NCBI GenBank assembly: GCA_029879825.1
Contig: JAOUPL010000066.1
Location: 1 to 6,535 of the forward strand
Length of the DNA: 6,535 nucleotides
From: Candidatus Bathyarchaeota archaeon
GTDB lineage: Archaea; Thermoproteota; Bathyarchaeia; Bathyarchaeales; Bathyarchaeaceae
Direction of reading: 5' to 3'
Each line of letters opens with the position of its first letter. The first letter of the stretch is position 1. The notes beneath the pieces are model-generated. The model was not told the origin of the DNA. It searched no databases and worked only from the letters and a program-made list of their open reading frames with translations. Shown in pieces: positions 1 to 4,644 of the stretch. The position numbers were made by a program, and so were the translations under genes.

Positions 1-114
1 AACCACCACCTTCCGCTCCGAAACAGCGTCTGTGATGAACTGCGCCGCCCTCTCAACACCCGGATTCTCCAAAGCAACAACAGGCTTTCGACCAGACACA
101 CAAACCGCCAACAA
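1..114 (-). CDS. 5' end of an unidentified protein gene, truncated by the window edge
   Basis: On the minus strand an open frame of 38 codons begins at TTG 114-112, preceded in frame by a TAA stop at 120-118, and runs off the window at base 1 without a stop. Other possible starts are the next TTG (111-109) and a GTG (99-97). The translation looks like real protein, with hydrophobic stretches and a charged helix: it includes VSGRKPVVALENPG followed by VERAAQFITDAV and a K-V-V-V strand. This resembles the first strand-helix-strand of an alpha/beta domain. I do not recognise the family and assign no function. There is no Shine-Dalgarno sequence, but an AT-rich TATA-like element about 25 bases upstream would suit leaderless transcription. 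The gene is divergent from the methyltransferase. The plus-strand frames over the same bases translate to less protein-like sequence. Confidence 0.5.
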   Translation of the reverse strand, partial: MLAVCVSGRKPVVALENPGVERAAQFITDAVSERKVVV

Positions 115-133
115 TCTTTAGAAGAAGAAACAC

Positions 134-141
134 AGATAAAA
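134..141 (-). promoter_or_regulatory. Possible TATA box for the divergent minus-strand gene
   Basis: Read on the minus strand the bases are TTTTATCT, an archaeal TATA-like octamer. Its centre lies about 25 bases upstream of the TTG at 114-112, the usual spacing to an archaeal transcription start, so it would give a leaderless or nearly leaderless mRNA. The divergent intergenic space is only about 39 bases, so promoter elements for both directions must overlap. On the plus strand the same AT-rich patch could serve the methyltransferase only if translation starts at the second ATG (184). This is pattern reading only. Confidence 0.3.
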
Positions 142-153
142 CTTCTGAGAAAC

Positions 154-708
154 ATGCAAGAATGGAACAAAAAGCGCAAAGCCATGCACCACTACGACCA
201 CCTATCCCAAGTCTACGATGCTCAATACTCAGAAGAACAAAACGCCAAAATAGAAGCCGCCCTAAACAACACGAAACTCAGCCAAAACGAACGGGTCCTA
301 GATGTGGGCTGCGGAACAGGCCTCCTCTTCCAACACGTCGCCAAATCAGCCAAAATCGTCATAGGCATAGATGTCTCGTCAAAAATCCTCCAAGAAGCAA
401 AAAAACGCACAGAACAACTACCCAACACAGCCGTCATCCGCGCCGATGCCGACTACACACCCTTCCAAAACCAAACCTTCGACCAAGTTTTTGCCATAAC
501 CCTCCTACAAAACATGCCGAACCCCGTCGAAACCCTCAGAGAACTAAAAAGAGTCAGCAAACCACAATCCACAATCGTCGTAACAGGACTGAAAAAGAAG
601 TTCACCCAAGAACGCTTCATAAAACTCCTCAACAAAGCAGGACTAAAAATTTCCACGCTGAAAACAAGTCCGCAACTAAAAGGGTACCTCGCCATATGCG
701 AAAACTAG
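154..708 (+). CDS. Class I SAM-dependent methyltransferase, substrate unknown
   Basis: The 184-residue protein is a small Rossmann-fold methyltransferase of the Methyltransf_11/UbiE-like type. Motif I is VLDVGCGTG (residues 48-56), the glycine-rich SAM loop. Asp73 in GIDVS ends strand 2, where the ribose hydroxyls are normally bound. An ADAD segment (97-100) matches the acidic motif near the adenine, and FDQVFAITLLQNM (109-121) is the strand 4 motif IV region. ELKRVSKP (130-137) and the following IVVTG strand form the usual post-motif helix and strand. The protein is soluble, with no signal peptide or membrane segment. At 184 residues it is compact, with little room for a substrate domain, so the target (small molecule, tRNA, protein or lipid precursor) cannot be told. 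ATG 154 has only a weak upstream GAGA, and ATG 184 (Met11, before HHYDHLSQVYD) is a credible alternative start. The gene is very rich in C-ending codons. Divergent to the edge gene and 50 bases before S30e. Confidence 0.88.
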   Translation: MQEWNKKRKAMHHYDHLSQVYDAQYSEEQNAKIEAALNNTKLSQNERVLDVGCGTGLLFQHVAKSAKIVIGIDVSSKILQEAKKRTEQLPNTAVIRADADYTPFQNQTFDQVFAITLLQNMPNPVETLRELKRVSKPQSTIVVTGLKKKFTQERFIKLLNKAGLKISTLKTSPQLKGYLAICEN

Positions 709-716
709 AGACACTA

Positions 717-724
717 CTTAAAAG
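717..724 (+). promoter_or_regulatory. Possible TATA box for the S30e gene
   Basis: CTTAAAAG lies just after the methyltransferase stop (706-708). Its centre is about 26 bases before the region 743-747, so a transcript starting there would carry a very short leader containing the Shine-Dalgarno sequence. This suggests S30e has its own promoter rather than depending on the methyltransferase. Seen by eye only. Confidence 0.35.
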
Positions 725-745
725 ACCCCTTCTAAATCTATAGTC

Positions 746-751
746 GTGAGG
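746..751 (+). promoter_or_regulatory. Shine-Dalgarno sequence of the S30e gene
   Basis: GTGAGG is complementary to much of the archaeal 16S rRNA 3' end and sits 7 bases before the ATG at 759, which supports that start codon for a very short gene. Confidence 0.6.
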
Positions 752-758
752 AAATAAG

Positions 759-950
759 ATGCCAACCCATGGATCTTTGGCAAAAGCAGGAAAAGTCAGG
801 TCACAGACTCCAAAAATGACAGCCACCCCCAAAAAAAGCCGAATCCCCAGACTACGGTCTCGACGAAACTACGAAAAAAGAATAATTCTCCAGCGAAACT
901 CTGGGCAAAACTGGGGTGACCGTGGAAGACGTAGAGGTAGACGCAGATAG
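759..950 (+). CDS. rps30e: 30S ribosomal protein S30e (eS30)
   Basis: The 63-residue, very basic protein is eS30, a component of the small ribosomal subunit found in archaea and eukaryotes (in eukaryotes made as a fusion, FAU). The N-terminus HGSLAKAGKVRSQTPK (residues 4-19) is the family signature. It is followed by PKKSRIPRLRSRRNYEKR (24-41) and SGQNW (48-52). In the mature eukaryotic ribosome this protein lies near the decoding centre. After the conserved NW the chain ends in an arginine-rich tail (residues 53-63, GDRGRRRGRRR), read CGT/CGC/AGA, which I would expect to contact rRNA. The start is fixed by a good Shine-Dalgarno sequence 7 bases upstream. The gene is 50 bases after the methyltransferase and 109 bases before elp3, with T-rich sequence following the stop, so it may be transcribed alone. 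Confidence 0.95.
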   Translation: MPTHGSLAKAGKVRSQTPKMTATPKKSRIPRLRSRRNYEKRIILQRNSGQNWGDRGRRRGRRR

Positions 951-965
951 TTTACGTTTCATTTT
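951..965 (+). terminator. T-rich probable terminator after S30e
   Basis: Directly after the S30e TAG the plus strand reads TTT, then TTT, then TTTT within 15 bases, and a further T5 run lies at 984-988. Archaeal RNA polymerase commonly terminates at such oligo-T stretches with or without a hairpin. A possible stem-loop formed by 901-910 with 962-971 ends in this same stretch. The 109-base gap here is the largest in the window. Confidence 0.4.
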
Positions 966-1016
966 GCCCAGTATGGTAGTTGGTTTTTGCAAAGCCACTT
1001 TGAGCAAGGATGTAGA

Positions 1017-1028
1017 TTTATCTAAAAG
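1017..1028 (+). promoter_or_regulatory. elp3: Possible TATA box for elp3
   Basis: TTTATCTAAAAG is a TATA-like stretch centred about 38 bases before the elp3 ATG at 1060. The expected transcription start is near 1047-1050, giving a leader of about 10 bases. That agrees with the lack of a clear Shine-Dalgarno sequence before elp3. Assigned by pattern only. Confidence 0.35.
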
Positions 1029-1059
1029 CTTTCAGTGCATATTTTGTAGATGAGTCCAG

Positions 1060-2652
1060 ATGAGTGAAGAGGCCTACAGAGAGATCATCCAACGCTTAAT
1101 GGAGATTCCTAACCCAACAAAAGACGACGTTAGCCTCATTAAGGTGAAAGTCGCTGGAAAACATGACTTAGGAAAGGTCCCCTCCAACTCTGAACTAATA
1201 CGCCACCTCAAACCAGATGAAAAAGACAAACTGCTTCCTATCCTACGAAGAAAAATCGTCCGCACGATCTCTGGAGTAACCATAGTTGCGGTCATGACGA
1301 AGCCTTGGCCCTGCCCCCAAAAAAATCCATGCGCGTACTGTCCAGGCGGCCCTGCCTATGGGGTTCCTCAGAGCTATACCGGTCATGAACCAGCCGCTAT
1401 GAGGGGCCTGCAAAGCGACTTCGACCCTTACGAACAAGTTAGAAACCGTATTGAACAACTTAAAGCCATCGGACACATGGTTGACAAAGTGGAACTCGTC
1501 ATAATGGGTGGAACCTTCCCAAGTATGCCCTTAGACTATCAGAAGCATTTTGTTAAAGAATGCCTAAACGCCGTCGCTGAAAAGAAGACCCGATCTTTGG
1601 AGGAGGCTAAAAAACTTGCAGAGACCAGTCGAACTCGTAACGTCGGAATTACCGTGGAAACACGACCAGACTGGGCTAAAGAGAAACACGTTGACCAAAT
1701 GTTGTCTATGGGCACAACCCGCGTGGAACTGGGCGTTCAAAACGTGTACAACGACATTTATGAACTGGTTGAAAGGGGTCACAGCGTTCAGGATGTCGTC
1801 GAAGCCACCCGCATATTGAAGGACGCCGGGTTAAAGGTGGCTTATCATCTTATGCCTGGTTTACCGGGTTCCAGTTTTGAACGAGACCTAGAAGGATTTC
1901 AGAGGATATTCACGGATTCCCGGTTTAAGCCGGACATGATTAAGATATATCCCTGCCTCGTTCTGAAGGGGACGAAGGCTTACGATTGGTGGAGGAAAGG
2001 TGAATATCAGCCGTATACCACGGAGGAGGCAGCTCAGCTTATTTTGGAGATTAAGAAGACTGTTCCTCCTTGGATTCGAATCATGAGGGTTCAGAGGGAT
2101 ATTCCAGCCTATCTAATAGAGGCGGGAGTGGATAGAAGCAACCTTCGGCAACTGGTTTTGCAGAGGCTCAAAGAGGAAGGGGTGCGATGTCTATGCATAA
2201 GATGCCGCGAGGTTGGGCACCGATGGTTGAAGGATAAGGTAAAGCCTGATCCAAATAGCATTGAGATACGAACCATTAAAGAGAAGGCGTCTGAGGGTGA
2301 CGACGTTTTCATTTCAGCTGAAGACCCGGCTAATGATGTTTTAGTAGGCTATCTCAGGTTGCGTATTCCTTCAGAGAAGGCTCATAGATCTGAAATTGTT
2401 TCTGAAACGACTGCGATAGTTCGGGAGCTCCATGTTTACGGCCCCTTGGTTCCTGTTGGGAGACATTTAGCTAGGGCGTGGCAGCACAAGGGGTATGGAG
2501 GCATCCTTCTATCTGAAGCTGAACGAATATCTCTGGAGAACTATGAGCGAAGAAAGGTTATTGTTACAAGCGCCCTCGGAACAAAACAATATTACAGGCG
2601 GTTTGGTTACGACTATGACGGCCCCTACGTTTCCAAATTCTTAGTTGAATAA
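1060..2652 (+). CDS. elp3: Archaeal Elp3, tRNA U34 carboxymethyl-modifying radical SAM/acetyltransferase
   Basis: The 530-residue protein is Elp3, which uses SAM and acetyl-CoA to start the cm5U-type modification of uridine 34 in tRNA anticodons and so tunes decoding. Archaea have no other Elongator subunits, so Elp3 acts alone. The N-terminal region (about 1-75) contributes to tRNA binding. The radical SAM domain (about 75-340) has the cluster cysteines C85, C91 and C94 in PWPCPQKNPCAYCPGGP, then MGGTFPSMP (149-157), GITVETRPDW (196-205), RVELGVQN (221-228) and HLMPGLPGSS (263-272). CLCIRC (C377, C379, C382) with H387 is the family's zinc-site region. The C-terminal GNAT domain (about 400-530) has ELHVYGPLVPVG (456-467), the acetyl-CoA loop QHKGYG (475-480) and YYRRFGY (511-517). 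All key motifs are intact and the length is normal. The ATG at 1060 is the first start possible after the in-frame TGA at 1051-1053. An out-of-frame ATG lies 10 bases upstream. Confidence 0.97.
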   Translation: MSEEAYREIIQRLMEIPNPTKDDVSLIKVKVAGKHDLGKVPSNSELIRHLKPDEKDKLLPILRRKIVRTISGVTIVAVMTKPWPCPQKNPCAYCPGGPAYGVPQSYTGHEPAAMRGLQSDFDPYEQVRNRIEQLKAIGHMVDKVELVIMGGTFPSMPLDYQKHFVKECLNAVAEKKTRSLEEAKKLAETSRTRNVGITVETRPDWAKEKHVDQMLSMGTTRVELGVQNVYNDIYELVERGHSVQDVVEATRILKDAGLKVAYHLMPGLPGSSFERDLEGFQRIFTDSRFKPDMIKIYPCLVLKGTKAYDWWRKGEYQPYTTEEAAQLILEIKKTVPPWIRIMRVQRDIPAYLIEAGVDRSNLRQLVLQRLKEEGVRCLCIRCREVGHRWLKDKVKPDPNSIEIRTIKEKASEGDDVFISAEDPANDVLVGYLRLRIPSEKAHRSEIVSETTAIVRELHVYGPLVPVGRHLARAWQHKGYGGILLSEAERISLENYERRKVIVTSALGTKQYYRRFGYDYDGPYVSKFLVE

Positions 2653-2671
2653 CCAGCGCAAACAGGAAACT

Positions 2672-2679
2672 CATATAAC
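2672..2679 (+). promoter_or_regulatory. Possible TATA box for the pyrophosphatase gene
   Basis: CATATAAC, preceded by the purine/A-rich AGGAAAC that could act as a BRE, lies 31 bases before the pyrophosphatase ATG. A start about 26 bases beyond its centre would fall near 2702 and leave a leader of roughly 9 bases. This fits the absence of a Shine-Dalgarno sequence there, and suggests expression separate from elp3. Confidence 0.4.
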
Positions 2680-2710
2680 CGCGTGACGCCAAGCTGAGTA
2701 GCGTGGTTCT

Positions 2711-3247
2711 ATGGATCTTTGGCGAAGAATTCCAATAGGAGATAAACCTCCAGATTTAGTCAATGTGGTTGTTGAGGTCATAAGCGGATCAAGAGACAAA
2801 TATGAATATAACGTGGATTGGGAGGCTTTTGTGTTAGATCGAGTACTCCATTCGTCAGTTGTATTTCCAGTAGAATATGGTTTTATTCCTCAGACATGGT
2901 TTGACGATAACGACCCGTTAGACATCATGATCTTGACCTACGAACCAACAGAAGTTGGTTGCATAATCAAAGTGAGAACCATCGGTGTATTGATTATGGA
3001 AGACGAAAAGGGAGAAGACCCAAAAATACTATCTGTTCCTATAAAGGACCCAAGATTTGATGGATTCCGTGAGATCACAGACGTCCATCCCCATAGACTG
3101 AGAGAAATCCAAGAATTCTTTGAAGTTTACAAAAGGCTGGAACCTCGTAAGTGGGTCAAATTCAAAGCTTGGAAAAACTCTCAAGAAGCCAAAAAAATCA
3201 TCAACTATTCAATCGATCTATATAAAAAGAACTACTCTTCAGAATAG
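2711..3247 (+). CDS. ppa: Family I inorganic pyrophosphatase
   Basis: The 178-residue protein is a cytoplasmic soluble pyrophosphatase that hydrolyses PPi to two phosphates with Mg2+, pulling aminoacyl-tRNA, DNA and RNA synthesis forward. Against the E. coli enzyme the active site is almost complete: E22, K30 and E32 (in DKYEYN), R44, Y56 (in FPVEYGF), the signature aspartates D66, D68 and D71 in DNDPLD, then D98, D103 and K105 in DEKGEDPK, and Y140-K141 in EVYKRLE. The residue matching E. coli Tyr51 is Phe52. The length is typical of the prokaryotic hexameric enzymes. ATG 2711 is the only reasonable start, since an in-frame TAG lies at 2699-2701. There is no Shine-Dalgarno sequence, so the mRNA is probably leaderless or nearly so. 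The gene uses more T-ending codons than gatD downstream. It stands 58 bases after elp3 and 53 bases before gatD. Confidence 0.96.
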   Translation: MDLWRRIPIGDKPPDLVNVVVEVISGSRDKYEYNVDWEAFVLDRVLHSSVVFPVEYGFIPQTWFDDNDPLDIMILTYEPTEVGCIIKVRTIGVLIMEDEKGEDPKILSVPIKDPRFDGFREITDVHPHRLREIQEFFEVYKRLEPRKWVKFKAWKNSQEAKKIINYSIDLYKKNYSSE

Positions 3248-3256
3248 GAGAAGGGA

Positions 3257-3266
3257 GAAAAATAAA
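3257..3266 (+). promoter_or_regulatory. Weak TATA-like stretch before gatDE
   Basis: An A-rich AAAAATAAA stretch follows a GGGAG purine run between the pyrophosphatase stop and gatD. A start about 26 bases on would fall just at the gatD Shine-Dalgarno sequence. It could be a gatDE promoter, or the genes may simply read through from the pyrophosphatase. The evidence is thin. Confidence 0.22.
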
Positions 3267-3287
3267 CCTAATTTCGATTCTAAACAC

Positions 3288-3292
3288 GGAGG
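3288..3292 (+). promoter_or_regulatory. gatD: Shine-Dalgarno sequence that fixes the TTG start of gatD
   Basis: GGAGG lies 8 bases before the TTG at 3301, the ideal spacing. An ATG at 3295-3297 is only 2 bases away and is followed at once by TAA, so it cannot start gatD. The site therefore selects the TTG. Confidence 0.75.
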
Positions 3293-3300
3293 CGATGTAA

Positions 3301-4620
3301 TTGAGTGAAGAATTTCCAGGTTACAAAGGGGAAGCACTAAATTTTTTAAAAAAGGCGGGAGCCGAGATCGGAGACATTATCCGCATCACAAAAAATGGCG
3401 AAACCTACGAGGGCATACTCATTCCCCGATCAGAATACGGCGACGAAAAACACATCATAATAAAACTGAAAAGCGGCTACAACGTCGGCATTCGCGTTGA
3501 CCCCACAACCCATGTCGAAAAGATTGGAGTAGGAGTCAAGCCAACCTTTACCCCACCAGCCCTTCCAAAACAAAAGTCAGATTTGCCCAAAGTAGCCATC
3601 GTAAGCACAGGCGGCACCATAGCCAGCCGAGTGGACTACAGAACAGGAGCAGTGCGTCCAGCCCTTTCCGCCAGCGACCTCTACAGCGTCGTTCCAGAAC
3701 TCTCAGAAATCGCCATAGTAGATACAGAGATTCTATTCAGCCTATACAGCGAAAACATCACCGCAAAACACTGGTCAGAAACAGCGAAAAACATCGCCAA
3801 ACACATCGAAAAAGGCGCAGCTGGCGTTGTGGTAGCCCATGGAACAGACACCCTAGGATACACCGCCGCAGCCCTAAGCTTCGCACTCCAAGATTTACCG
3901 GTGCCCGTAATAATGGTGGCTTCCCAACGGTCAGCAGATCGCCCCAGTTCAGACGCCGCAACCAATTTAATAGGAGCCGTTAAAGCAGCTGCAACTGCCC
4001 CCTTTGCAGAAGTAGTTGTCGCCATGCACGAAACGGTTTCAGACACATCCACAGTATTCCACAGAGGAACAAAAGTGAGAAAATGCCATACGAGCCGTCG
4101 AGACACCTTCAGGTCCATAAACGCTACACCCCTTGCAAGAACAGAAAACGAGCAAATCACAATGCTGGTTGAAGACTACAGAGAACGGAACCCTTCACGA
4201 AAACTAAACCTAAAACCAAACTTCGACGAAAAAGTAGCCCTCGTGAAGTTTCATCCAAGCCTAAATCCACAGATCATTGAATGGTACGTTGACAAAGGTT
4301 ATAGAGGCATTATCCTTGAAGGAACAGGGTTAGGCCACGTAGGAAACTATTGTTTATCGGCTATTCGAAAGGCTACTAAAAACGATGTGATTGTTGCCAT
4401 GACCTCCCAGTGCATCTGGGGACGCCTAGGAATGAACGTTTATGATACAGGTCGAGACCTCCTAGCCGTTGGAGTTCTCCCCCTCGAAGACATGTTACCC
4501 GAAACAGCCCTCGTGAAACTCATGTGGGTTTTCGGCCAAACAACCAATATTGAAGAAGCTAAGAAGCTTCTTACAGAAAACATAGCCCACGAAATATCGC
4601 CGAGAACCCTTCATGAATGA
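3301..4620 (+). CDS. gatD: Glu-tRNA(Gln) amidotransferase subunit D (asparaginase-like)
   Basis: The 439-residue protein is GatD, the glutaminase/asparaginase-like subunit that releases ammonia for GatE to amidate Glu-tRNA(Gln). Archaea need this because most lack a glutaminyl-tRNA synthetase. Residues about 1-75 form the small N-terminal GatD domain (GDIIRITKNGETYEG, 24-38), which separates GatD from ordinary asparaginases. The asparaginase core begins at about 96. The first catalytic threonine is T103 in VSTGGTIASR, the second T182 with D183 in AHGTDTLGYT (179-188), and the lysine K258 in FHRGTKVRKCH (253-263). GIILEGTGLGHVGN (336-349) and QCIWGRLGMNVYDTGR (370-385) are conserved C-terminal asparaginase/GatD segments. 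The start is TTG, chosen because GGAGG lies 8 bases upstream and no in-frame ATG occurs in the N-terminal domain. Length is normal for GatD. gatE follows after 24 bases and the two products form a heterotetramer. Confidence 0.98.
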   Translation: MSEEFPGYKGEALNFLKKAGAEIGDIIRITKNGETYEGILIPRSEYGDEKHIIIKLKSGYNVGIRVDPTTHVEKIGVGVKPTFTPPALPKQKSDLPKVAIVSTGGTIASRVDYRTGAVRPALSASDLYSVVPELSEIAIVDTEILFSLYSENITAKHWSETAKNIAKHIEKGAAGVVVAHGTDTLGYTAAALSFALQDLPVPVIMVASQRSADRPSSDAATNLIGAVKAAATAPFAEVVVAMHETVSDTSTVFHRGTKVRKCHTSRRDTFRSINATPLARTENEQITMLVEDYRERNPSRKLNLKPNFDEKVALVKFHPSLNPQIIEWYVDKGYRGIILEGTGLGHVGNYCLSAIRKATKNDVIVAMTSQCIWGRLGMNVYDTGRDLLAVGVLPLEDMLPETALVKLMWVFGQTTNIEEAKKLLTENIAHEISPRTLHE

Positions 4621-4631
4621 AAAGAACAGGC

Positions 4632-4637
4632 TGAGGA
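4632..4637 (+). promoter_or_regulatory. gatE: Shine-Dalgarno sequence of gatE
   Basis: TGAGGA in the short gatD-gatE spacer lies 7 bases before the gatE ATG at 4645. Its presence inside a 24-base gap supports a gatDE operon with independent initiation on the second gene. Confidence 0.6.
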
Positions 4638-4644
4638 AAATAAT

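Noticed and set aside
32..38. GTGATGA matching a C box of an archaeal C/D guide RNA
   Set aside because: No CTGA D box lies at the expected distance (the nearest is over 100 bases away), and the site is within the minus-strand coding frame.
1..153. Plus-strand frame open from base 1 into the methyltransferase
   Set aside because: It has no ATG, GTG or TTG start before ATG 154, and its translation is rich in R, N, T and Q with no resemblance to a methyltransferase N-terminus. The minus-strand frame is much more protein-like.
162..743. 193-codon open frame overlapping the methyltransferase
   Set aside because: Its product is almost wholly Arg, Pro, Thr, His and Lys, a shadow of the C/A-rich methyltransferase codons. 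The overlapping frame has clear SAM motifs.
769..781. Exact 13-base repeat ATGGATCTTTGGC at 769-781 and 2711-2723
   Set aside because: One copy is out of frame inside S30e and the other is the start of the pyrophosphatase. The flanks differ at once, so chance is the simplest explanation.
2653..2710. Possible small gene or RNA between elp3 and the pyrophosphatase
   Set aside because: At 58 bases it is too short, with no convincing hairpin or open frame. A promoter explains its AT-rich part.
3681..4160. 159-codon minus-strand open frame
   Set aside because: It is fully antisense to the catalytic core of gatD, whose motifs are intact. There is no sign of its own start signals.
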